Source: DASXIW01 sp036497785 (GTDB lineage: Bacteria > Pseudomonadota > Alphaproteobacteria > Acetobacterales > Acetobacteraceae). Taken from it: 14,658 bases of DNA. Positions 7,025 through 14,438 of the stretch are shown piece after piece (the stretch's first letter is position 1; each line of letters opens with the position of its first letter). The DNA lies in contig DASXIW010000279.1 of NCBI GenBank assembly GCA_036497785.1, forward strand, positions 1 through 14,658, written 5' to 3'. The notes under the pieces are model-generated. The model was not told the origin of the DNA. It ran no database searches and saw only the letters and a list, made by a program, of their open reading frames with translations. Position numbers and translations under genes: made by a program.

Positions 7025-8545
7025 ATGCTCGATCAACCAGCCACCGTCCCCACCCCGGACGCTCCCACCCTGGACGAGCGCGCCCTGGCCCGTGCCTTGT
7101 CCGGTCATCACTTCATCGGCGGCAAATTCGTCCCCGCCGCCTCCGGCCGGAATTTCCCGGTGGTCAATCCCGCCACCGGCCTCCAAGTCGCCCACGCCGC
7201 CGAAGGCGACGCCGCGGATGTGGACATCGCCGTGCAGAATGCCGACCGCGCCCAGAAAGCCTGGGCCCGCATGCCCGCCCGCAAGCGCGGCGCGCTGGTC
7301 GCCCAATGCGCCGGTCTGATTCGCGCCCATGTCGAGGAACTCGCCCGCCTGATCGCGCTGGAGACCGGCAAGGCCCTGCGCACGGAAAGCCGTGTCGAGG
7401 CGAACACCGTCGCCGACGTGCTGGAATTCTTCGGCGGCCTGGGCAGCGAACTGAAGGGCGAAAGCGTCCCCTTCGCGCCGGACGTGCTCAGCGTGACCGT
7501 GCGCGAACCGTTGGGCGTGGTCGGCGCCATCATCCCGTGGAACGTCCCATTGCTGCTGATGTCCCTGAAGATCGCCCCCGCGCTGGTCGCCGGCAACACC
7601 GCGGTGGTGAAATCCGCCGAGGAAGCCCCGCTCACCGTGTTGCGCATCTGCGAATTGATGAACCGCATCCTGCCGCCGGGTTGCTTCAACATGCTGTCCG
7701 GTTACGGTCCGGAATGCGGCGCGCCGCTGGTGGCCCATCCGAAGGTGAAAAAGGTCACCTTTACCGGCAGCGTCGAGGTCGGCCGCATCGTCGCGAAGGC
7801 CGCCGCCGACAAGCTGATCCCGGTCACGCTGGAACTGGGCGGAAAAAGCCCCATGCTGGTCTTCGCCGATTGCGATTTCGACAAGACCGTGACCGGCGCC
7901 GTCACCTCCATGCGCTTCACCCGCCAGGGCCAGAGCTGCACGGCCGCCAGCCGCATCTATGTCGAACGCCCGATCTTCCAGCGCTTCGTCGATGCGCTGG
8001 CTGCTCGCGTGGACGCCATGGTGATGGGCGACCCGCTCGATGAGGCCACCGATATCGGCACCATCATCAGCCCCGATCAGTTTGCCAAGGTCAGCGCCTT
8101 CATCGCGGAGGGCAAGGCCACCGAAGGCGCCACCGGCCGTGCCTGCTCCCGCCTGCCCGAGGAGGCCGGGCTGAAAAAGGGCCTGTTCATCCGGCCCCAC
8201 ATCTTCACCGGCCTGACCGCCCAATCCCGCCTGGTGCGCGAGGAGATCTTCGGCCCCGTCACCGTGGTCTTCCCCTTCGACGACGCCGAGGCCGTGCTGG
8301 CCGAGGCCAATGACAGCGAATACGGCCTCGCCGCCTCACTATGGACCAACAACCTCAAGCAGGGCCTCGACCTCGCGCACCGGCTGGAAGCCGGTCTGGT
8401 GCAGATCAACCAGAACCTCGTGGTGCAGGCCAATCTGTCCTATGGCGGCGTGAAAAGCTCCGGCCTCGGCAAGGAAGCCAGCCTGGAATCCATGCTGGAG
8501 CATTTCACCCACAAGAAGACGATCATTGTGAACTACGCGCGCTGA
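7025..8545 (+). CDS. NAD(P)-dependent aldehyde dehydrogenase
   Basis: The enzyme oxidises an aldehyde to the carboxylic acid in the cytosol. At 506 residues it has normal family length and an intact active site: N173 (IIPWNVP), cofactor K196 (VVKSAEEAP), general base E270 (TLELGGKSP), nucleophile C305 (RQGQSCTAASRIYVE) and E407 in EEIFGP. FTGSVEVGR marks the Rossmann region. The start at ATG 7025 has a strong AGGAAGGG site 6 nt upstream. It is divergent from the CoA-transferase/hydrolase operon, hinting at a shared pathway that yields an acid for CoA transfer. The sequence most resembles the betaine/benzaldehyde/succinate-semialdehyde-type ALDH superfamily, but the substrate cannot be read from it. 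A GC-rich hairpin follows the stop. Confidence 0.93.
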   Translation: MLDQPATVPTPDAPTLDERALARALSGHHFIGGKFVPAASGRNFPVVNPATGLQVAHAAEGDAADVDIAVQNADRAQKAWARMPARKRGALVAQCAGLIRAHVEELARLIALETGKALRTESRVEANTVADVLEFFGGLGSELKGESVPFAPDVLSVTVREPLGVVGAIIPWNVPLLLMSLKIAPALVAGNTAVVKSAEEAPLTVLRICELMNRILPPGCFNMLSGYGPECGAPLVAHPKVKKVTFTGSVEVGRIVAKAAADKLIPVTLELGGKSPMLVFADCDFDKTVTGAVTSMRFTRQGQSCTAASRIYVERPIFQRFVDALAARVDAMVMGDPLDEATDIGTIISPDQFAKVSAFIAEGKATEGATGRACSRLPEEAGLKKGLFIRPHIFTGLTAQSRLVREEIFGPVTVVFPFDDAEAVLAEANDSEYGLAASLWTNNLKQGLDLAHRLEAGLVQINQNLVVQANLSYGGVKSSGLGKEASLESMLEHFTHKKTIIVNYAR

Positions 8546-8560
8546 ACCGCCCCCATCGAA

Positions 8561-8583
8561 CCCCGGACCACGCCGGTCCGGGG
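8561..8583. terminator. GC-rich hairpin between convergent genes
   Basis: A perfect 9-bp stem CCCCGGACC/GGTCCGGGG with 5-nt loop ACGCC begins 15 nt after the aldehyde dehydrogenase stop and lies 30 bp past the end of the convergent beta-helix gene. Its position fits a bidirectional terminator, but neither side carries a T tract, so intrinsic termination is uncertain. Confidence 0.5.
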
Positions 8584-8612
8584 ACAGCGCCACCAAGGAC
8601 GACCGATCCGCA

Positions 8613-9611
8613 TCACCTCCGCCATCCCTTCACTTTGCGCACCGCGGCGCCCGCGGCATGCCGCGCCCCGTCCTTCGCGCCCAGATAGCCCTCCCGCAGC
8701 GCGTGCAACCACCTCCCACTTGTACTGACCACCGCGTCCTTGGCACGCACCGCATTCCCCTCCAGCTCCGGCTTCACCCCGGTCCAGTTCACGATGAACG
8801 GCATCGCCGTGCAGGTATCGTTCTCGAAGCGGTTGCGCCGGAAGGCGAGCGGCCCGGTGATCGTCCCATCCAGCAGGATGGCGCAGCGCGTATTGCCCGA
8901 TTTCGGCCCCTTCTCCACCTCGCTACCCTCCATCACCAGCCCGCCCCCCTGCTCCAGCATCACCTGGTAGCTGGATGCCCCGGTCGGCCCATCGGTGATC
9001 CTGTCCCCGGCAAGCTCGGTCATCGCCGCGTCGGAGACGATCTGGTGCCCCCCTTTCGAGGCGTCGATCGTGCTCCGCGCGATCGCGCCCACCGTGATCG
9101 CCCTCACGCAATGCGGCCCGTCGCAGGTGTCGGAGACGATCAGCGTGCTGGCGGGCGAATCCGCCGCGATGATGCCCGCCTGGTCGTTGACGAACCGGAC
9201 ATTCGCCACGGTCAGGTTGCGCCCCTCCGCGCGGATGCCCGCCCCATTCCCATCCGGCACGCGGGCGCGCTGCAAAGTGACGTCACGCAGCACGATGTCG
9301 TTGCCATGTGTCACCACCAGCGCCTTGCCTTCGTAGGTCCGGTCGGTGAACACCACGCCGGCTCCGGCGCCGGCAATGGTCACGCGGTTGCGCTGGATGG
9401 ACAGGCAATCGAAATATTCGCCCGGATCGATCAGCACGATATCGCCGTCCTCTGCCGCCGCCAGCGCCGCACTCGGCGTCTTCAGCTCGCGCGCCGGCCC
9501 CGCCGGCACCGTTCGCGCCACCACCGGCCCGGCGAAGGCCGTCATGCCGGCCACAACGATCACGATCGCGGCCAGCCCGACCAGCACGACCGACGGAAAC
9601 CCGCTTTTCAT
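8613..9611 (-). CDS. Membrane-anchored or secreted right-handed beta-helix protein
   Basis: This 332-residue protein starts with MKSGF and a strongly hydrophobic segment (about residues 8-28), which is either an uncleaved anchor or a signal peptide. ELKTPSAALAAAEDGDIVLIDPGEY (43-66) is the typical entry strand of pectate-lyase-fold proteins, followed by irregular short turns such as NRVTIAGAG, NDIVLRDVTL and NLTVANVRF, as in parallel beta-helices. Cysteines at 69, 163, 168, 243 and 267 could form disulfides outside the cytoplasm. I see no catalytic lyase motif. The C-terminus is basic (AAVRKVKGWRR). The start at 9609-9611 has GAGGGGG just upstream; the frame extends to 9689, but that part is non-conserved-looking. 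It is divergent from the acylase gene. A carbohydrate or surface role is inference. Confidence 0.75.
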   Translation of the reverse strand: MKSGFPSVVLVGLAAIVIVVAGMTAFAGPVVARTVPAGPARELKTPSAALAAAEDGDIVLIDPGEYFDCLSIQRNRVTIAGAGAGVVFTDRTYEGKALVVTHGNDIVLRDVTLQRARVPDGNGAGIRAEGRNLTVANVRFVNDQAGIIAADSPASTLIVSDTCDGPHCVRAITVGAIARSTIDASKGGHQIVSDAAMTELAGDRITDGPTGASSYQVMLEQGGGLVMEGSEVEKGPKSGNTRCAILLDGTITGPLAFRRNRFENDTCTAMPFIVNWTGVKPELEGNAVRAKDAVVSTSGRWLHALREGYLGAKDGARHAAGAAVRKVKGWRR

Positions 9612-9701
9612 CCCGCCCCCTCGCACCACACCACCCGCCTCATGCCGGTTTCCGTCGCTATCGGCAACAGTACGCGGCAACCAGGCCATAACCGATGATC
9701 G

Positions 9702-12116
9702 GTGCTTGCCTTTATGCTTCGGCCGTCGCTAGCTCTGCGCATGTACCGAATGTTGCGCAGTGCCGGCCGCCTCCTGGCCTTCCTTGCTGTCTTGCTTGTA
9801 GTCGCCGCCATCGGCGGCGGCGTGCTCATTTGGGAAACCCTGCCCGGCGGCGGCGGCACAGCCGGCATACCGGGCCTGTCCGCTCCGGTCAGCATCGCTC
9901 TGGACGCGGACGGCATCCCCCGCATCCACGCCGCCAACGAGCTGGATGCGGATGCGGCACTGGGCTACCTGCACGCCCGCGAGCGCATGTTCCAGATGGA
10001 CGTCACCCGCCGCGCCGCTTCCGGCGAGCTGGCCGAGCTGTTCGGCCCCCGTGCTCTGCCGTTGGACCGCATGGTCCGAACTTTGGGCGTGCGCGAAAGC
10101 GCCGAAGCCGAGCTACCCGGCCTCGCGGCGCCCACCCGCGCGGCGCTCGATGCCTATGCGCGCGGCGTGAATGCCTGGATCGCCCAGCGCGGCCGCTTCG
10201 CCAGCCTCGAATATCTCGCCTTCGGTCAGCCCCGCCCCTGGTCGCCGCTCGACAGCCTGCTCTGGGGCAAGACAATGGGCCTTTATTTGTCGTCGAACTG
10301 GCGCACCGAACTGGCCCGCGCCGCCCTGTTGCGGCGCCTCCCGCCAGCCGAGGTCAACGCGCTCTGGCCCACGGACACCAGTCCGGGCAACCCCCAGGCC
10401 AGCATCGCCCCGCCCGCCACCACACCCACGCAGCTCGCCCTCGCCGACACCGCGTCCAGACTCACCAAGGTCCTGCCCATCTTCCCCGCCCCATTCACCC
10501 TGCCGCAGACCGCCAGCGACGAATGGGCCGTGGATGGCCGCCACAGCGATACCGGCGCGCCCCTGCTCGCCGGCGATCCGCATCTGGCCTTCGGCATGCC
10601 CGGCATCTGGTACCTCGCCCGTATCGACACGCCCCAGGGCGTGCTGGCCGGCGGAACGGCCCCGGGCATTCCCTTCCTGGTGCTGGGCCATAACAGCAAT
10701 ATCGCCTGGAGCTTCACCACCACCGGCGCCGATGTGCAGGACCTGTTCGAGGAAACCCCCGCCGGCGCCAACGGCTACATGACGCCGGACGGCCCCCGCC
10801 CCTTCACCATCCGCGAGGAGCGCATCCATGTCCGTGGCCAGCCGGACGAGGTGCTGAAGGTCCGCGAAACCCGGCACGGCCCGGTGATCAGCGATCTCGT
10901 CGCGCCGCAAGGTCCCATCCTCGCGCTCTCCATGGGCAACCTCGCCCCGGGCGACACGGCCGCCACTGGGCTGCTGGCGCTGAACCACGCCACCGATGTC
11001 GAGTCCGCTGGCGCCGCGGCCGCCGAGATCACCTCGCCGGTGCAGAACCTGATGGTGGCGGACCACCAGCGCATCGCCCTGTTCGTCACCGGCCGCGTTC
11101 CCATCCGCCGTGCCGGCGACGGCGCCAGCCCCGTACAGGGGGCGGACGGCGCGCATGACTGGATCGGCTGGGCCTCCGGCGACCAGTTGCCGCACATCGT
11201 GGCACCGGATAGCGGCCGTCTTGTGAACGCCAATGAACGCGTCGCCCCTCCCGATTTCCCGGTCTTCATGGGCCGCGACTGGTACGGGGACTGGCGCGCC
11301 CGGCGCATCCGCCAATTGCTCGACAGCACCGACCATCAAGGCGTCGCCAGCTTCGCCGCCATGCAGGTGGACAGCGTCAGCAGCTTCGCCCAGGCCGTGC
11401 TGCCCAGGCTGCGCGCCGTGAAACCCGCCGATGACCGTTCCCGCGTGGCGCTCGGCCTGCTGGCCGTGTGGGACGGTTCCATGGCCATGGACAAGCCCCA
11501 GCCGCTCATCTTCAACGCCTGGATGCGCAAGTTCCGCCAGGCGCTGCTCAATCGCCTCGATGTCACGGACACCAACACGACATACGGGCCGGCCGTGCCG
11601 GAAACCGAACTCCTCGCCGCCACCCTCGCCCCCGATGGCAGTGCCCGCTGCGGCGGCGATTGCGGCCCGATGCTCAGCGAGAGCCTCGCCGCCGTACTCG
11701 CCGAACTCGCCCCGCGCTTCGGCGCCGACCCTGCCGCCTGGCGCTGGGGCCATGCCCATCGCGCCGTGTTCGCCAATCAGCTTTTCCGCGACATGCCGGT
11801 GCTCAAGACATGGGGCGAAACCCGCATCGCCGCCCCCGGCGACGACAACACCCTGTTCCGCGGCGGCATGACACCCGGCTCGTTCATGGCCGTTCACGGC
11901 GCCTCCTTTCGCGGCGTCTACGACCTGGCCGATCTCGACCGCAGCCGCTTCGTCGTCGCCCCCGGCCAATCCGGCAATATCTTCAGCCGGCTCGCCTGGA
12001 ACTTCTTGCCGCGCTGGCGGGCGGGCGCCACCGTGACGATGGGACCTGTATCGGGCGATGTGGCTGCCCATATCGATCTCATTCCCGCAGCCCCATCGGA
12101 AGGACCCAGGTCATGA
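9702..12116 (+). CDS. Penicillin acylase family (Ntn-hydrolase) amidase, membrane-anchored
   Basis: These enzymes cleave amide bonds (penicillins, acyl-homoserine lactones or other N-acyl compounds) after autocatalytic splitting into alpha and beta chains. From the GTG at 9702 it is 804 residues. A hydrophobic segment at about 23-44 suggests a membrane anchor or signal peptide and a periplasmic enzyme. The alpha region carries DGIPRIHAANELDADAALGYLHARERMFQMD (70-100). The new beta-chain N-terminus is the Ser of SDEWAVDG (S272), followed by PLLAGDPHL. Asn of NANER (509 or 511) fits the oxyanion Asn, and PGQSGN is at 754-759. A lone CGGDC pair lies at 650-654. Starts at ATG 9714, 9741 or 9750 are equally possible; none has a clear ribosome site. 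The stop overlaps the RDD gene by 4 bp. Substrate unknown. Confidence 0.92.
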   Translation: MLAFMLRPSLALRMYRMLRSAGRLLAFLAVLLVVAAIGGGVLIWETLPGGGGTAGIPGLSAPVSIALDADGIPRIHAANELDADAALGYLHARERMFQMDVTRRAASGELAELFGPRALPLDRMVRTLGVRESAEAELPGLAAPTRAALDAYARGVNAWIAQRGRFASLEYLAFGQPRPWSPLDSLLWGKTMGLYLSSNWRTELARAALLRRLPPAEVNALWPTDTSPGNPQASIAPPATTPTQLALADTASRLTKVLPIFPAPFTLPQTASDEWAVDGRHSDTGAPLLAGDPHLAFGMPGIWYLARIDTPQGVLAGGTAPGIPFLVLGHNSNIAWSFTTTGADVQDLFEETPAGANGYMTPDGPRPFTIREERIHVRGQPDEVLKVRETRHGPVISDLVAPQGPILALSMGNLAPGDTAATGLLALNHATDVESAGAAAAEITSPVQNLMVADHQRIALFVTGRVPIRRAGDGASPVQGADGAHDWIGWASGDQLPHIVAPDSGRLVNANERVAPPDFPVFMGRDWYGDWRARRIRQLLDSTDHQGVASFAAMQVDSVSSFAQAVLPRLRAVKPADDRSRVALGLLAVWDGSMAMDKPQPLIFNAWMRKFRQALLNRLDVTDTNTTYGPAVPETELLAATLAPDGSARCGGDCGPMLSESLAAVLAELAPRFGADPAAWRWGHAHRAVFANQLFRDMPVLKTWGETRIAAPGDDNTLFRGGMTPGSFMAVHGASFRGVYDLADLDRSRFVVAPGQSGNIFSRLAWNFLPRWRAGATVTMGPVSGDVAAHIDLIPAAPSEGPRS

Positions 12117-12640
12117 TTCCGGTACCCCCCCAATATGGTTCGGCGCTTCAGCAGGATGACTGGCTCACCGCCGGCGTCATGCTGCGCCGCGTCGTCGGCT
12201 GGATGCTGGATGCGATGCTGATCGGGCTGCTGGCGCTGGGCGCCTGGCTGTTCTGCGTGCTGTTCGGCCTGCTCACCTTCGGCATAGGCTGGCCGCTATT
12301 CGGCCTGCTGCCGGCGCTGCCGGTGCTGTATCACTGGCTGTTCCTCGCCAGCTTCGCCGCCACGCCCGGTCAGGCGATGGTGGGCCTTACCGTTCGCCGC
12401 GACACCGACCTGCTGCCCCCCAACCCGCTTGAAGCGCTGGTTTTCACCTTGCTGTTCTACCTAACGATGGTGTGCGGCATGTTCTGGTTCGCCGTGGCCC
12501 TGTTCACCGTGCGCCATCGCGCTTTGCACGATATCGTCTCGGGACTCGTCGTGATTCGCGTTCGGGCGTTGACCCCGGCCGCCCGACCCTGGAACATGGG
12601 TTTCGGCAACGTTCCGCCGGGGGGATCAACCACCGCATGA
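12113..12640 (+). CDS. RDD family membrane protein
   Basis: This 175-residue inner-membrane protein has membrane segments at about 29-57, 62-82 and 107-131. RDD hallmarks are the Arg pair at 25-26 with Asp33 in the first helix region (LRRVVGWMLDAML), the middle ATPGQAMVGLTVRR and the closing RHRALHDIVSGLVVIR (134-149). The family's function is mostly unknown; some members are linked to ion transport. The ATG at 12113 overlaps the acylase stop (ATGA) and its own TGA overlaps the next ATG, so the three genes are translationally coupled. GGAAGGA at about 12098-12104 provides a ribosome site. RDD genes beside hemB and the leucyltransferase gene are a recurring alphaproteobacterial neighbourhood as I recall it. 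Confidence 0.9.
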   Translation: MIPVPPQYGSALQQDDWLTAGVMLRRVVGWMLDAMLIGLLALGAWLFCVLFGLLTFGIGWPLFGLLPALPVLYHWLFLASFAATPGQAMVGLTVRRDTDLLPPNPLEALVFTLLFYLTMVCGMFWFAVALFTVRHRALHDIVSGLVVIRVRALTPAARPWNMGFGNVPPGGSTTA

Positions 12641-13422
12641 GCTACAAGCCGCCGCGCCGGCCGCAATTCTTCTACACAACGGCACCGCTCCCCTGCCCGT
12701 ATGTGGCCGGCCGGACCGAGCGGAAGGTTGTGACCGAGATCATCGGCCCGGACGCGGACACGCTGCACGACCGGCTGTCGCGCGCCGGCTTCCGCCGCAG
12801 CCACAACATCGCCTACGCTCCGGTCTGCCCCGGCTGCAATTCCTGCGTCCCGATCCGCATCCCCACCGCAACCTTCCAGGCGGATCGCACCCTGCGCCGC
12901 ATCGCCCGCGCCAACGCCAAGCTGGAAGGGACCGACGTCCCCGCCCGCGCCACCACCGAACAGTTCCAGCTGTTCCAGCGCTACCAGCAGGCCCGCCACG
13001 GCGATGGCGACATGGCGACAATGAGTTTCTACGACTACCGTGCCATGGTCGAGGACACCCCGATCGAGACATTCATCGTGGAGTTCCGCGACCCCGGCGA
13101 CCGCCTGGTCGGCGCCTGCCTCACCGACCGGCTCGGCGACGGTCTCTCCGCCGTCTACAGCTTCTTCCTGCCGGAGCTGGACAAGCGCAGCCTGGGCACA
13201 TACGGCATATTATGGCTGATCGAACGCGCCCGGCAGTTGCAACTGCCCTATGTCTATCTCGGCTATTGGGTGCCGGAGAGCCGCAAGATGGCTTATAAAT
13301 CCCGCTTCCGCCCCGCCGAGGTGCTGCAGGGTGGCGCCTGGCGCATGCTGTCGGACGCCGAGAGCAACGGCGAAATCGCCGGTATGCGCCAATCGGCCAT
13401 GATTTCGGAATCGGCCGATTGA
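12637..13422 (+). CDS. bpt: Aspartate/glutamate leucyltransferase (bacterial ATE homologue)
   Basis: Bpt transfers Leu from leucyl-tRNA to proteins with N-terminal Asp or Glu, making them ClpS/ClpAP substrates (bacterial N-degron pathway). The 261-residue protein has the N-terminal ATE domain: FFYTTAPLPCPYVAGRTERKV (11-31) and the Cys cluster CPGCNSCVPIRI (64-75), with C20, C64, C67 and C70. The C-terminal GNAT-like domain follows: MSFYDYRAMVEDTPIETFIVEFRD, LTDRLGDGLSAVYSFF, GTYGILWLIERA and YVYLGYWV. It is often annotated arginyl-tRNA-protein transferase by homology, but bacterial members of this length act with leucyl-tRNA. The ATG overlaps the RDD stop by 4 bp. The longer open frame reaching back to 12472 is an RDD shadow. 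Confidence 0.95.
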   Translation: MSYKPPRRPQFFYTTAPLPCPYVAGRTERKVVTEIIGPDADTLHDRLSRAGFRRSHNIAYAPVCPGCNSCVPIRIPTATFQADRTLRRIARANAKLEGTDVPARATTEQFQLFQRYQQARHGDGDMATMSFYDYRAMVEDTPIETFIVEFRDPGDRLVGACLTDRLGDGLSAVYSFFLPELDKRSLGTYGILWLIERARQLQLPYVYLGYWVPESRKMAYKSRFRPAEVLQGGAWRMLSDAESNGEIAGMRQSAMISESAD

Positions 13423-14438
13423 GCGACGCCCCCGTGAAGGACACCGGCGTGGACGCCCCCCGTGTCAGCGACACCTATGTTGACGACATTCGCGCGCACG
13501 AGATTCATGTGACCAATATCCGCGTGGACGAGGCCCCGGCGCGCGACAACGACGACCGGCCGATCGACCAGCGCATCCGCCAGATCTACGAAAACCTCAC
13601 CGGCAATGAACGCCGCCTTGCCGACGTGGTCCTCGGCGCCCGCGGCAACCTTGCCAGCTTCACCGCCGCCGAGCTTGCCGCCCGCGCCAACGTCTCCACA
13701 GCCACCACATCCCGCTTCTTCCAGCGCCTCGGCTACCGCACCTACCACGACGCCCGCCGCCTCACCCGCGAACAGCTGGCCTGGGGCTCGCCCGTGCACG
13801 AACTGCTGCACAGCCCCAGGCAGCGGTCCAATGCCGACGATTTCGGCCGCCACATCGCCAACGACGTGCGCAATCTGACCCGTACCGTCGAGTTGGTGGA
13901 CCCGGAGATCATGACCGCCGCGGTGCGCCTGCTGGCCGGCGCGCGCACCATCTGGCTGATCGGCTTTCGCAACTCCATGGCGCTCGCCTGCTATGCCCGT
14001 GCCCTGCTGGTCAACGCCAAGCCCGACGTGCGGCTGATCCCGACAGCGGGCATGACGTTGGCCGAGGAACTCGCAAGCTTCGGCAAGGACGACTGCATGC
14101 TGGCGCTTAGCTTCCGCCGCCGGCCCCAGGCGCTACGCGAGACGCTCGCGCTGGCCGCCGAATTCGGTCTGCGCAGCGTCGTCGTCACCGATCTTAGCGC
14201 CGTCCGCAGCGTCAAGCACGCCACCGCCGTGCTGCGCTGCCAAACCGTCGGCCATGGCCTGTTCGACAGCTACACCGCCGTCATGAGCGTGCTCAATTTC
14301 CTCTGCACCGGCGTCGCCCGCGAACTCGGCGACGCCACCATCCAGCGCCTGCAGCGCATCGAAACCCTGCATGGCCGCCTCGGCGACGCCGCGGCGGCCC
14401 CGTCCTTGCCGAGCGACGGCGGCGATTCGACGAATTAG
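13419..14438 (+). CDS. RpiR/MurR-family transcriptional regulator (HTH plus SIS domain)
   Basis: The family senses phosphosugars or related ligands through its SIS domain. Visible are a family N-terminal region (IDQRIRQIYENLTGNERRLADVVL, 49-72), the helix-turn-helix AAELAARANVSTATTSRFFQRLGY (83-106) and the SIS domain (about 175-300: ARTIWLIGFRNSMALACYARALL, DDCMLALSFRRRPQ, VVVTDLS). There is no ATG before the domain. Candidates are TTG 13419 (overlapping the bpt stop as TTGA), GTG 13434, and GTG 13449, which has AAGGA 8 nt upstream and the best ribosome site; I list the longest. The first 45 residues form an unusual five-residue-periodic segment. It is likely co-transcribed with bpt. Its targets are unknown; no sugar genes lie nearby. 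The C-terminus is Ala/Ser/Gly-rich and abuts an insertion-element remnant. Confidence 0.88.
   Translation: MSDAPVKDTGVDAPRVSDTYVDDIRAHEIHVTNIRVDEAPARDNDDRPIDQRIRQIYENLTGNERRLADVVLGARGNLASFTAAELAARANVSTATTSRFFQRLGYRTYHDARRLTREQLAWGSPVHELLHSPRQRSNADDFGRHIANDVRNLTRTVELVDPEIMTAAVRLLAGARTIWLIGFRNSMALACYARALLVNAKPDVRLIPTAGMTLAEELASFGKDDCMLALSFRRRPQALRETLALAAEFGLRSVVVTDLSAVRSVKHATAVLRCQTVGHGLFDSYTAVMSVLNFLCTGVARELGDATIQRLQRIETLHGRLGDAAAAPSLPSDGGDSTN
13434..13553 (+). repeat. Degenerate 15-bp tandem repeat, eight in-frame units
   Basis: Eight consecutive 15-nt units, starting at 13434, 13449, 13464, 13479, 13494, 13509, 13524 and 13539, encode VKDTG, VDAPR, VSDTY, VDDIR, AHEIH, VTNIR, VDEAP and ARDND. 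Position 1 is Val (GTG/GTC/GTT) in six units and Ala in two, position 2 or 3 is acidic in every unit except VTNIR, and position 4 is often Ile, Thr or Pro. The DNA pattern is roughly GTGnACGACAnnnnn. It looks like an expanded and decayed minisatellite within the regulator's N-terminal extension. Confidence 0.6.

Noticed and set aside
6911..8224. A 437-codon minus-strand open frame over the aldehyde dehydrogenase
   Set aside because: Gly/Asp/His-rich shadow lacking a ribosome site or domain; the ALDH on the plus strand is certain.
10113..12071. A 652-codon open frame antisense to the acylase gene
   Set aside because: It is the GC-skew shadow of the real gene: low-complexity Gly/Ala/His/Arg composition, no domain, and the sense strand has full Ntn-hydrolase motifs.
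9702..12116. Reading the acylase as a beta-lactam resistance or quorum-quenching gene
   Set aside because: The family assignment is sound, but nothing in the sequence fixes the substrate.
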